IMG/VR virus record: IMGVR_UViG_3300025141_000781
Location: 1-23,509 of that record
Length of the DNA stretch: 23,509 bases
Origin: a virus
Reading direction: 5' to 3' (one strand)
The position numbers and the translations under genes are program-made. Shown piece by piece: positions 13,588-22,238 of this stretch; positions within the stretch are counted from its first letter, which is position 1, and the number at the start of each line of letters is the position of its first letter. Below the pieces are notes generated by a model. It was given only the letters and a program-made list of their open reading frames with translations. It was not told where the DNA came from and did not search any database.

Positions 13588-16080
13588 ATGCCAGACCCAA
13601 AAGATCCAAATGCCCCAATCGAAGCCGAGAAATCGGTGGAGGCGATCGACGCTGTCACCGATGCACAGAAGCGAAATACCGAAGCCGCCGATGATGCCGC
13701 CAAGGCGTCCGAGACCCTTCGCAAATTAGAAGTTGAGAGGGCAGTAGCCGAAACAAAACTCGCTGCATCACTTCAAGAGGTAAACGATCAAGTAGCCAGA
13801 AGATCGCAAGCTGAAAAAGATTTTAATAAAATCCAAACTGAAAACGCCGCTGGTTTGTCGGATCTTAATCAATTATTGAGAGCCAAACTAAACAATGACA
13901 AGGTGGCTATTAAGGCACTCGGTCAACAATCTAAAGCCGTTCAAGAACTCAACAAAGGGCAAGCCGAAGGTGTCGAGCTTACTGAAGCACAAATTGTTGC
14001 AGAGATTAAGCGCCGCAAAGTACTTGACCGCTCCACCGCAGCCCAGGAAGCTTTTTCAGACTCGGTCGTCTCGACCGGCAGGGGTCTTCTTCAAACTACT
14101 CTGGGCATTGGTCAATATGATGGCTCTCTTAAGAAGCTTGGAAACATGCTTGCAGATGCTGACACGGCTGGCGGCGGCTTTTCTTTATCGTTGGGAAAAG
14201 TTTTTAATGCGACAAATCTTAGTAACCTCGCTTTCGACGTGGCTTCATCCACAATAAATAAATTTGTAGAAGCGACTGTGATGGCTGTAAAAACTTCTCA
14301 AGATCTTTTGGGAACCATGGGCAGCGAAATGGGGATGATGGAAGATATTGATGATATTACCGCTCTTATGGATATGGCGAATGAATCTGATATAGCGTCA
14401 GCTTCTCTCGCGAATGTCGGCAGTAATCTTGTCACATTACAAATAGAAACACAAGGTTTATTTGGAAATCTGTTAAAAACAAACCCCAAGCTTGGATTGT
14501 TTTCGGAAGAAATGAAAAAGCTTGGTGTTTCTGCAAGCACTACAGGTAAATTCTTTTTCTCTTTGGGTAAAACGTTAGGTATAAAAAACGTTGAAGAAAT
14601 CAAAAAGCAACAAAGAGCGGTTGTTGAATTGGCACGCTCTTTTGGGGAATCTTCTGATAAGATTGTGCTTGATGTCGCTAAAATTACCGATAGTTATGGA
14701 GACATGGGTAAAGGCGCTGAAGAAGCTGCCAAACGAATTGAAAAAATTGGTTTATCCACCAAGGTCTCGACCGATAAGATTGTTGGATTTACAGAAAAAT
14801 TTGCTCTCATTGACAACGCCGTTAAAACAGCAACCGACTTGAATATGGTTTTTGGAAAAGTGGTTGTTTCTGGAACAGAATTGAACCAAATGTTTTATAG
14901 TGGCGGGCGTGATCAAATTTATAACAAGATGTTGGGCGAAATGATTAATAACTTTGATGAGTTAAACGCCAACACTGGCGCTGCAATTGCCAAGCGCAGA
15001 CAACTTGCAAAAGCCATGGGATTAACAAATGCCGAAATGCGAGATACTATGTCTGCGATCAGAGAAGCTGGTGGTGCAGAAGCCACTATGGCCTCCGTTA
15101 CGGAAAAAACGCAGGAAGCGGCGATGGCTGCTGACAAATATGCCCTTATCCAAGATCAAATTATGAAACTTCAGCAACAATTCGCAATTGCGATAGCACC
15201 AGTAGTTAAACTACTTGGTGGGTTAATTGGTTGGTTCAACGAGGCGGCAGAGTCGATGGGACCAGTTTTTAAAGTTATTGTTGGGGGCACGTTTATTATC
15301 GGCGGCTTTGTTGCGGGGCTGATGTTGCTGAAAAAATCCGTTATTGACGCTCCCAGCGCTTTGATCCGCATGGCCGGTAGTATGGATCACCTTGCCATAT
15401 CTACTGAAAAAGCTGCGATGGCACAAGCAGAGCTTCTTATGTTACAACGACAGAGCCAGGGAATCCCCCACGCGCCGGGGCAGATGGGGTTTATCGGTCC
15501 AGTTCAGCAACCCGGCGGTGCCGGTAGTGGCCGGGTCGGCAGCGTAATGCCCGCTGTGACCGGTAAAGGCTTGACGGCAGCTAAGTGGGGAGGCGGTCTC
15601 ATGATGGGCGCGATGGGCATTGCCAGTTCCGTCAATGCGCTCAAGGCAGCCCAGACCGAAAAGGGCATGTCAACGGGACAAAAAGTGGGGCTTGGAGTCG
15701 CGTTGCTCGGCGCGATTGCCGCTGGCTTTTTCACTGGCGGTACAGGCTGGGCGATGATTCCTGCTATTATGAGCGGCTACGGCGCTGGTAGCATGATTGG
15801 TCAAGGCATCGGCGGCATGTTTGATGATTTCGTTTATGCCGAAACACCAACCAGCGGTGGCAGAAAGGTGGCAACGGCTGTTAATCCAGACGATGAGTTT
15901 TTTGCAGCAAAACCGGGCGGCGCGATAGCATCAAATGCAGCATTTGCTGGTGGTGGTGGTCCAACAGAACAAGTGGTAACGCTAAACATTCCCGATTTGG
16001 GCATTCAAAATTTGAAGCTTAAACTCAATGAGGCAAATCAATTCGACCGCGAAATAACCATGGCAGCGGGGCTCGGCTAA
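13588..16080 (+). CDS. Tail tape measure protein (functional equivalent of gp29)
   Basis: An 830-residue protein. Residues 1-130 are an Ala/Glu/Lys/Gln-rich coiled coil, the middle is long and helical, and hydrophobic Gly-rich segments lie at about 559-582 ('VGGTFIIGGFVAGLMLL'), 668-685 and 700-745 ('VALLGAIAAGFFTGGTGW'), the usual layout of tape measures that are ejected ahead of the DNA and can insert into membranes. It ends with a short beta/helix domain after a Gly/Thr linker. At about 1.5 angstrom per residue, as a general tape-measure rule, it predicts a tail near 125 nm. It is the largest gene after the sheath and follows the gp26/51-like frames as gene 29 follows 26 and 51 in T4. Confidence 0.85.
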   Translation: MPDPKDPNAPIEAEKSVEAIDAVTDAQKRNTEAADDAAKASETLRKLEVERAVAETKLAASLQEVNDQVARRSQAEKDFNKIQTENAAGLSDLNQLLRAKLNNDKVAIKALGQQSKAVQELNKGQAEGVELTEAQIVAEIKRRKVLDRSTAAQEAFSDSVVSTGRGLLQTTLGIGQYDGSLKKLGNMLADADTAGGGFSLSLGKVFNATNLSNLAFDVASSTINKFVEATVMAVKTSQDLLGTMGSEMGMMEDIDDITALMDMANESDIASASLANVGSNLVTLQIETQGLFGNLLKTNPKLGLFSEEMKKLGVSASTTGKFFFSLGKTLGIKNVEEIKKQQRAVVELARSFGESSDKIVLDVAKITDSYGDMGKGAEEAAKRIEKIGLSTKVSTDKIVGFTEKFALIDNAVKTATDLNMVFGKVVVSGTELNQMFYSGGRDQIYNKMLGEMINNFDELNANTGAAIAKRRQLAKAMGLTNAEMRDTMSAIREAGGAEATMASVTEKTQEAAMAADKYALIQDQIMKLQQQFAIAIAPVVKLLGGLIGWFNEAAESMGPVFKVIVGGTFIIGGFVAGLMLLKKSVIDAPSALIRMAGSMDHLAISTEKAAMAQAELLMLQRQSQGIPHAPGQMGFIGPVQQPGGAGSGRVGSVMPAVTGKGLTAAKWGGGLMMGAMGIASSVNALKAAQTEKGMSTGQKVGLGVALLGAIAAGFFTGGTGWAMIPAIMSGYGAGSMIGQGIGGMFDDFVYAETPTSGGRKVATAVNPDDEFFAAKPGGAIASNAAFAGGGGPTEQVVTLNIPDLGIQNLKLKLNEANQFDREITMAAGLG

Positions 16081-16081
16081 A

Positions 16082-16858
16082 ATGAGTTACAAAGTACCCG
16101 ATTCTACAGTTATCTGGATTAAGGTTGGCAAAAACCAACCAATATATTTACAACCCTTTATCGAAGAATTTTCACATCGAATTGCGCCCGCTATCAGCAA
16201 AGAAAAGTTTGGTGCCACTGCCACTCCAGTTACCACTCTTGCGGGGTTATCCGAGAACACCTATACTTTGCGCGTTGTTCTGGCAGCGCATGATGCAAAA
16301 CAAGCGGAAGAGAATTTTTATAAATCGCAAGATATTAAAAGAATTGTAAACCCCGACATCGACGCTATCGGACACGGGTCTTCCGTAACGTTTGAGGTTC
16401 GAACTCTCAGCGACGGTCCAATTAACGCGCAGATGATTGGTTGTCAAGAAACTATTGATATAGCAGCGGGATTTATATTTTCGGGGGCCAACATGTTTCC
16501 CAAAATAATAAAATTAACCATGACTTTTGTGCAAGACGCTGCCCGCCTTGCACGGGAGTTTCAAGATCCAGCAAATGCCGCCCCCTTGACCCCGGCATTG
16601 CGAGCGGTTGCAATTGCCCCTGCGGGAGAGGATGACAAGCCAAATAAGGCAACCGGCACGACGGAGACCATCGCCAAGGCAAAAAAAAACCAAGATCAGC
16701 AGAACGCCCTTGGTGGAACGAAGCAATACGGGGCAGGCTCGGACCTACCCGACCTAACCCACCCTTCAAGGAAGGGCGACCGTGACCGGACCATCACGGT
16801 CCCGGAACCCGCTCCGTATACAGTCCTTGACGCCCTTGCAGCGAAGCGGGAACCTTAA
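16082..16858 (+). CDS. Baseplate tube-initiator/cap candidate (gp48/gp54-like)
   Basis: A 258-residue protein beginning 1 nt after the tape measure stop. Residues 1-155 are beta-rich ('STVIWIKVGKNQPIYLQPF', 'ENTYTLRVVLAAHD', 'GSSVTFEVRTLSDGPI', 'FPKIIKLTMTFVQD'), compatible with the tube-like fold of T4 gp48 and gp54, which sit between hub and tube; this is a guess from position and pattern. Residues 160-258 are a low-complexity Ala/Pro/Asp/Lys tail encoded by more G/C-rich DNA with two perfect inverted repeats (16762-16801). Could also be a hub accessory protein. Confidence 0.5.
   Translation: MSYKVPDSTVIWIKVGKNQPIYLQPFIEEFSHRIAPAISKEKFGATATPVTTLAGLSENTYTLRVVLAAHDAKQAEENFYKSQDIKRIVNPDIDAIGHGSSVTFEVRTLSDGPINAQMIGCQETIDIAAGFIFSGANMFPKIIKLTMTFVQDAARLAREFQDPANAAPLTPALRAVAIAPAGEDDKPNKATGTTETIAKAKKNQDQQNALGGTKQYGAGSDLPDLTHPSRKGDRDRTITVPEPAPYTVLDALAAKREP
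16762..16801 (+). repeat. Two adjacent perfect inverted repeats within a gene
   Basis: CCCTTC-AAG-GAAGGG (16762-16776) is followed at once by GACCGTGA, 8 nt, TCACGGTC (16778-16801). Both would form stable mRNA hairpins near the 3' end of the 16082 gene. There is no T-run after them, so they are not typical terminators. Confidence 0.7.
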
Positions 16859-16872
16859 GGAGATCATTTATA

Positions 16873-17211
16873 ATGGCAATATCTAGATTCAGAAACGCTT
16901 TTGCGACGGAGGCAAAGTTTCCCTATCGCTTAAATTCTAGAACCAACAAGCCTTTAAATTTAACTTTTTTTGAAAGTTTAAAATTTAATACTATTTCTCC
17001 TGAAGCGTTGGCAGATCTTCAATATGTCGAGATCGCTTTTAACGCCGGAAATACTCTGGCAATGCTGTCTTCCAAATTCTATGGTACTCCGTCATATTGG
17101 TGGCTGATTGCGTTGGTAAATAATGTATCGTGTGATCAAGAGATCGCGATGGGACAAGCCTTGGTAATATTGTTTCCACCCGAACTGGTAATTAGTGAGT
17201 TTGGTTTATAA
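16873..17211 (+). CDS. Small LysM-like baseplate protein (gp53-like)
   Basis: A 112-residue protein. Residues about 50-105 fit a LysM pattern: 'YVEIAFNAGNTLAMLSSKFYG' (strand, Gly-x-Thr-Leu, helix ending Tyr-Gly), then 'YWWLIALVNNV' and 'MGQALVILFP' (Gly-Gln-x-Leu-x-Ile). Small baseplate proteins of contractile tails, including T4 gp53, carry this kind of domain as a structural rather than wall-binding element. SD AAGGAGA (16857-16863) overlaps the previous stop and lies 9 nt before the ATG. Its stop overlaps the next start as TAATG. Confidence 0.65.
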   Translation: MAISRFRNAFATEAKFPYRLNSRTNKPLNLTFFESLKFNTISPEALADLQYVEIAFNAGNTLAMLSSKFYGTPSYWWLIALVNNVSCDQEIAMGQALVILFPPELVISEFGL

Positions 17212-19697
17212 TGGCACCCCCATCAACTTTTCAATGGCCTCGCGCTATTTTACGCAGCCATTTCCAGAAACGCATTCGGCAATTTTATGCAGATGGGTTG
17301 ATTACGGAACAAGGGCTGTGGATGTTTTTGATGAAGCACCAAAAGGCGGGTTATTTAAAAACCTATATTAAAAACAACAGCATAAGCTCACCGGATGCCA
17401 AGGAAGTCGCCAAGCTTTTCTTCGAAGTGCAGGAGCCGATGACCAAGCGACCCGGCGTACAGTACAATGTGGCAGATATACCTATCCGCACCGAAGATCT
17501 GGTCACATGGAATTGTATGACAGCGGGAAACAGTGCCAAGGTGGGCAATAAGGTTAGTATACAGACCTACGAGGACGTGGTGCTTTGCCAAAACAACAGA
17601 GCTATCGTAGATCCACGCAGCGGTTTAAGTGCTCAAATAGGTACTGTTAATATTGATTTAAAAACAAAAGAAGGGCTGCCCAATCAAGCCTATTATATTC
17701 TTGGGGATCTGATTTTAGATTTCGAACCACCCAAGGGGAGCCGAGAGCCCACTCTTCCCAAGATATTAAAAGGGAGCTTAAGAGATCTTTTTAAATTAGA
17801 AATGGGTTTTAAGCTCAAAATAGAAACGTATCTTGCAAACCCCGGTGACTTGGAGTTTATTCCGACCGACAAGAAGCGAGCGGCACACTTTGTAAAGCAA
17901 AAGCAGGAATTTGGCGTGAGGTTTCTGGCGTATGAACTGCTCAAATACAACCCCCACAACGGTTTTGTCAAATTTAAATTAAATTTTCGCGGTGATGATT
18001 TTGCTTCTAATAGGATGTTAGATAGAAAAAAAGATGCAGGGGGAGTAACTCGGACTCAAAAAAATCGTGAAACTAACTTTTTTTCCGCACTCATGGAAAC
18101 AATAGCCAACTGCGGCGGTCTGTGGGGCTATAAAATAGACGTTGATGACGTTGATATTACAGATATTCAACAGATTACTGCGGGATCTGCCGCCCTCGCG
18201 GTCGGTGACATTACCAGAGATGCGTTGAAGGATGAGAAAAAAAAGAAAGATGAAGCCGCCCGCAAGAAGAAGAATAAGAAGCTTGTAAAACACGGGGAAG
18301 ACCCAATAAAGCCTAAAACCGAAACCCCCACAGAAGTAGTTGAGGGTTATTTTACCACCATTGAGTCGATCTTGGTGGCTGGGCTAATGTTATATTTAGA
18401 TGTCCCCTCCAATCCGCTAAAAAGTGCGGCAACAAAAAAGAAGCTCAGTCCAGTAACAGAATGGGCAAAGTTTCGACTAGCACTTCAACACTCGGTTCCT
18501 ATAACTCTTTACAAAAACCCTGACACAGTTTATGCCGATGCTCGCAAGCTTCAGAAGGAGTTACGATTGGGAGCACCGAAGGTTCTTGACGCTATCAACT
18601 ATATAGCTCACGGCCTCAGGCACCTTCCCGAGTACGAGTTTGGAAGAATTTTGGAAACTCCCGTTGATTCAAAAGTATTGAGAAATTTTTTATTGAACAT
18701 GTACCGTCGAAGCGAAATGAACACCTTGCGTTCATTTATCGAACTGGTATTGCGCGATCTTCTTCCGTCCTGTGTTACAATGTCTTTTACTGCAAAATCT
18801 AGTAGTGACACTAGTTTCTCGTCTTTCTTTGGGGTAAATAAGGCAGTTTTGGCTGGGGGTGGTGTCCTTCCTTATGACAATATAGATCCTGGGTTGTTGG
18901 GCTACGTTGCCAAAACACAATATTTAGGGCGCTCCCATGGTGAGCAGCAGAGCCCCAGATTTACCCACCGCCGAATTTCCTATGAAAATTTTTTTGGAAT
19001 GGTAGACGCGCCCAAAACTGCTTTGGGGTTAAATATTAGTTATTACAGCGCCACAGATCGTGTTTCGGCAATAGTTACCCATACCAAGGTTACTCGGGAG
19101 ACCGTTATCAAAGACACGGTCAAGAACTTATTAAAATTTCGCGTTTTCCCCCTGTATGTTAGTGGTGCTGGTCATACATCGTTTGTAAAGGACAGCTACC
19201 GCACGGTAACTATTCCAGCCTCCCTTCCTCTAAAATTGATAGTCTTGGACAATAAAGACGCAGCCGAATCAAGACGCCAACAAGCCCAAGACCATTCGGT
19301 AGATCTCATACATCGCCGCTTTTATAAAATGAATTTAACATTTAATGATATTATAACGCTTAAACCCTATATGCATAGATTTTATGTACCACCCTCGGTT
19401 TTTGGGTTTAGTTCACATAAAGAAGAAGAGTTTGGTTTCGCGGGAATTTATGTAGCAAGCAACGTTAAATATACGATCACGAAACCACTCCAGGGGATCA
19501 AGTGCTCCGTCACGGCGATTTATGAATTGGCTGGAATTCAGTCCTTGATTAATCCTGCTGTTCTCAAAGAGGTCCACAGGCTGGAAAAGCAGAAGAAGGA
19601 GGACGAAAAGGTTCCAGCCGTGCCGCCGCCATACAAGGCACCGACGAACGAGGAAGCCCTGGTGAGCACCCAGGAGTCGCACGACGGGATGGAATGA
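17211..19697 (+). CDS. Large baseplate/hub structural protein (gp27-like possible)
   Basis: An 828-residue protein translated by TAATG coupling from the LysM-like gene. The N-terminus ('FHFQ'-less helix with 'RQFYADGLITEQGLWMFLMK') leads into beta-rich regions; a Lys-rich linker at about 340-375 separates two halves; the last 25 residues are Pro/Glu-rich and probably disordered. The segment at about 740-790 ('HRFYVPPSVFGFSS', 'FGFAGIYVASNVKYTITKPL', 'GIKCSVTAIYELAG') resembles the closing strands of tail-hub proteins, hence the hub suggestion. T4 gp27 has only 391 residues, so it would be a much enlarged hub. Low certainty about the role, high about the gene. The last ~100 nt are G/C-rich. 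Confidence 0.6.
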   Translation: MAPPSTFQWPRAILRSHFQKRIRQFYADGLITEQGLWMFLMKHQKAGYLKTYIKNNSISSPDAKEVAKLFFEVQEPMTKRPGVQYNVADIPIRTEDLVTWNCMTAGNSAKVGNKVSIQTYEDVVLCQNNRAIVDPRSGLSAQIGTVNIDLKTKEGLPNQAYYILGDLILDFEPPKGSREPTLPKILKGSLRDLFKLEMGFKLKIETYLANPGDLEFIPTDKKRAAHFVKQKQEFGVRFLAYELLKYNPHNGFVKFKLNFRGDDFASNRMLDRKKDAGGVTRTQKNRETNFFSALMETIANCGGLWGYKIDVDDVDITDIQQITAGSAALAVGDITRDALKDEKKKKDEAARKKKNKKLVKHGEDPIKPKTETPTEVVEGYFTTIESILVAGLMLYLDVPSNPLKSAATKKKLSPVTEWAKFRLALQHSVPITLYKNPDTVYADARKLQKELRLGAPKVLDAINYIAHGLRHLPEYEFGRILETPVDSKVLRNFLLNMYRRSEMNTLRSFIELVLRDLLPSCVTMSFTAKSSSDTSFSSFFGVNKAVLAGGGVLPYDNIDPGLLGYVAKTQYLGRSHGEQQSPRFTHRRISYENFFGMVDAPKTALGLNISYYSATDRVSAIVTHTKVTRETVIKDTVKNLLKFRVFPLYVSGAGHTSFVKDSYRTVTIPASLPLKLIVLDNKDAAESRRQQAQDHSVDLIHRRFYKMNLTFNDIITLKPYMHRFYVPPSVFGFSSHKEEEFGFAGIYVASNVKYTITKPLQGIKCSVTAIYELAGIQSLINPAVLKEVHRLEKQKKEDEKVPAVPPPYKAPTNEEALVSTQESHDGME

Positions 19698-19764
19698 CAG
19701 CGGTTGCCGTGTCTTGCGCGGTGGCGTGGCTGGCTGTGGCGCGATCGGAGGAGAATAAATAGAA
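19698..19764 (+). other. G/C-rich intergenic spacer
   Basis: 67 nt between the hub candidate and the next gene, rich in GC and GGC/GTG repeats up to 19747 and continuous in composition with the end of the preceding gene. It ends with the SD GGAGGAG (19748-19754) followed by AATAAATAG and the ATG. No clear terminator hairpin, tRNA or ACTATTTA motif was found. Confidence 0.6.
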
Positions 19765-21033
19765 ATGAGCTTAATAGATACATACGCAGAAAGATTCCTT
19801 TACAATGTTGATGTTCCTATGGATTTCTTTAATCAGAATTTTATTGATTTTTCACAGCAGTATGCCTATGGGGTTTTAAATCAGAAAATGAATCCCATGA
19901 TAGTTCGCCCCGAGCTTTTAAAGCCTGTTTCGGCGGGTGATGATATCATGTTGGTATCTTTTGCGGCTGATGCTTTTAATGATATGTATGCGGAAATGAA
20001 AAACAAAGTAGCCACAGGACAGTGGGAACAGGATTCTATTATTCCTACTGGGTCGCCGGAAAACGGCACTCGCGTTGCTCTAGAAGATTATCACGAAGAA
20101 ATGACAAGGTTCTTCCAACTTAATACTCCCTCTCTTTATAAAAACAAAACTATTTCATCCTTTGATACGTTTTTGGATTTTTTTCAAGATCTTCTTTTTG
20201 GAGATGAAATTCTTTTTTCGACTTTCAGTGGATTCTTGATTAAAAAGCGTGATGTTCATTATTCGGGGTTGACTTTAGACTTGCACAACTTAACCAAAAA
20301 TGATGTAAATACCTCAAAACTGTTCATGGCAGACCCCGGTTTAAAACGTTATATGGTGTTAGCCAAGAAATATGGATTTTTAGTCAATCGGCAGGCTCCT
20401 TGGATGCTGGTGGCAGATATAAATTCCATTCCTATGTTACAATACGCTGCTAATGATGCGCTAGTGCAAATGACCACCAAAAAGATTACGAAACGATATT
20501 TTCAGTCTACGGTAAAATTTTCGTTCACATTGTTTGTTCAGTATATTGTTTCGTTTTATAATTCATTGGCGACGGGAGAGCCAGTGTATGAATATTTGAT
20601 ACACGCTCCGAGTCTTTGTTCTGATTACGAGAGAATAAAAATTGTTAAAGAAGAGATCGCAGGCTTTGAAGCTGAAAAAATTATTCATGAAAACCACTTG
20701 CGTTTCTTGCTGTTATATTTTGATGTACGTTTTCGTGAAAGTGGTTTAAACACTCGTTTTTATCGATCGGTTCGTGTTTATCTCTTGGAACTTTTAAAAG
20801 CTGGCGACCCAAATATTTTAGAATTCATTGAAAGAGTCTGTGCGGTGCCACGATTAAATCTTAATTTGCCTTATGGAAAATTGAAATCAAACGACATGTC
20901 TTACCTGTACACTTTTGAGGCGCAATCCGCCGCCGCAAAGCTTGGTTGTAAAGGGTTTCATAAAATGAAGAATGGTCGATGGATGCCCTGTAAGACTCAC
21001 AAAGATTATTTATTCTTGACAAAGTCGAAATAG
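19765..21033 (+). CDS. Hypothetical virion structural protein with C-terminal Cys/His motif
   Basis: A 422-residue protein rich in aromatic residues. It includes 'KKYGFLVNRQAPWMLVADI' (about residues 199-217) and a helical region around 250-285. The extreme C-terminus has 'GCKGFHKMKNGRWMPCKTH', giving Cys395-x3-His399-x9-Cys409-x2-His412, a possible zinc-binding element; similar tails occur, from memory, in structural proteins of large myoviruses. SD GGAGGAG lies 10 nt before the ATG. It is the last gene of the late block, and the promoter of the next gene overlaps its end. Wedge or baseplate roles are possible but I do not recognise the family. Confidence 0.7.
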   Translation: MSLIDTYAERFLYNVDVPMDFFNQNFIDFSQQYAYGVLNQKMNPMIVRPELLKPVSAGDDIMLVSFAADAFNDMYAEMKNKVATGQWEQDSIIPTGSPENGTRVALEDYHEEMTRFFQLNTPSLYKNKTISSFDTFLDFFQDLLFGDEILFSTFSGFLIKKRDVHYSGLTLDLHNLTKNDVNTSKLFMADPGLKRYMVLAKKYGFLVNRQAPWMLVADINSIPMLQYAANDALVQMTTKKITKRYFQSTVKFSFTLFVQYIVSFYNSLATGEPVYEYLIHAPSLCSDYERIKIVKEEIAGFEAEKIIHENHLRFLLLYFDVRFRESGLNTRFYRSVRVYLLELLKAGDPNILEFIERVCAVPRLNLNLPYGKLKSNDMSYLYTFEAQSAAAKLGCKGFHKMKNGRWMPCKTHKDYLFLTKSK

Positions 21034-21044
21034 CAGTATATACT
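21016..21044 (+). promoter_or_regulatory. Sigma-70 promoter of the polymerase gene
   Basis: TTGACA (21016-21021), a 17-nt spacer and TATACT (21039-21044), overlapping the last codons of the previous gene. The expected start of transcription, about 7 nt after the -10 box, is at 21051, the A of the polymerase ATG. Confidence 0.85.
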
Positions 21045-21050
21045 GAGTGT

Positions 21051-22238
21051 ATGATTTTTCAAACACTTGATGACAAAGACGAGTGCATCGCTTCCTATTT
21101 TGATGGGGGTCTGCATTTTGACAAAATTCCTGAAAGTGGTTCTTCCACTTGGAACTACCATTCCTACATTCCAGACGAAGTAGAATTTGCCGAGCTATAT
21201 TGTGCGGGTAAAAAGATATCGGACGTATGCCCCGATAACTTAAAAGAAGAGTGGAATAAAACACTTAATCAATTTAAAGCGATCCTGAAGTCATTTGGGC
21301 ACATCAATCTGTCTACGGACTCATTTTGTTTTTATGAATTGGTGCCACGCAAGTTTCTGTTGAAACATTGCGAGGTGAAAAACCGAATCACTGACCACAT
21401 TCTGAAAAACCATGACAAGCCTCAAAATTACGATCATCTTTTGAAAGTTCAAAAGCTGCTCACCGAGCTTGGCAAAATAGAACTAAAGCTCAATCACTCC
21501 AATATCAGGAAGTGTTTGGTTAATCCGAAGTGCGTTGATTTCTGTCACAGAGTAAAGACCAGACGAAGCGTTCTATACAATCAATTTGGGACGCGCACAG
21601 GACGCCTGACGACGACGGAAAAAAGCTTCCCCATACTGACATTCCCGAAATTGTTTAGAGGGATGGTAGAGCCTTACAATCACATTTTGATGGAGGTTGA
21701 TGTGGTGTCTGCCGAGGTTGCCACCTTGTTCTACCTGAACGAACAGCCGATCCCGAAGGGTGATTTGCACCAATGGATTAACGAGCAATGTTTCGGAGGA
21801 AAATTGGACCGAGACAAGTCAAAGCAGCGGTTTTTCTCTTGGCTATATGATCCGAGGAAACAAAATAAAAAATTGGAAGCCATCTTCAACCGGGACACGT
21901 TATTTAAAAAGTATTATGATGGTGAATGTGTTACTAATCCTTTTGGACGCACAATGAAGGTTGGAGAAGAAAAGGCACTCAACTACTTAGTTCAAAGCAC
22001 ATTCAATGATCTGTTCTTACAGAACGTTATAAAGTTGAATGAGCTTCTGCAAGGAACTAAAAGTAGAGTTTATTTTTGCGTACACGATTCGGTGGTTCTA
22101 GATTTTCACAAGGAAGATAAGCCCAGAATAGATGAAATTCTCAAAATGTTATCACAAGTAGATGATTATGAATTTGGTCTTCATTTGAGCATGGGCAAGA
22201 ACTATGGTGATATGAGGAAAGTTTTATGCGAAGCCTAA
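21051..22238 (+). CDS. Compact family A DNA polymerase without exonuclease domain
   Basis: A 395-residue polymerase related to the Pol I palm/fingers. Visible motifs: 'TGRLTTTEKSFPILTFPKLF' before the palm; motif A 'MEVDVVSAEVA' with Asp217 and Glu222; motif B Arg254-x3-Lys258-x3-Phe262-x3-Tyr266, the same spacing as E. coli Arg754/Lys758/Phe762/Tyr766; 'NYLVQSTFNDLF'; motif C 'CVHDSVVLDF' with His345-Asp346 (Ser where E. coli has Glu). The A-to-B and B-to-C distances are shorter than in Pol I, and the first ~150 residues show no 3'-5' exonuclease motifs, so proofreading must come from another gene. There is no SD; the start codon falls at the predicted transcription start. Overlaps the next gene by 13 nt. 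Confidence 0.88.
   Translation: MIFQTLDDKDECIASYFDGGLHFDKIPESGSSTWNYHSYIPDEVEFAELYCAGKKISDVCPDNLKEEWNKTLNQFKAILKSFGHINLSTDSFCFYELVPRKFLLKHCEVKNRITDHILKNHDKPQNYDHLLKVQKLLTELGKIELKLNHSNIRKCLVNPKCVDFCHRVKTRRSVLYNQFGTRTGRLTTTEKSFPILTFPKLFRGMVEPYNHILMEVDVVSAEVATLFYLNEQPIPKGDLHQWINEQCFGGKLDRDKSKQRFFSWLYDPRKQNKKLEAIFNRDTLFKKYYDGECVTNPFGRTMKVGEEKALNYLVQSTFNDLFLQNVIKLNELLQGTKSRVYFCVHDSVVLDFHKEDKPRIDEILKMLSQVDDYEFGLHLSMGKNYGDMRKVLCEA

Noticed and set aside
19754-19762. AATAAATAG before the gene at 19765, the reverse complement of the late motif
   Set aside because: It sits between the SD and the ATG, so as a promoter for this gene it would start transcription inside the coding region. No leftward gene exists for it to serve.
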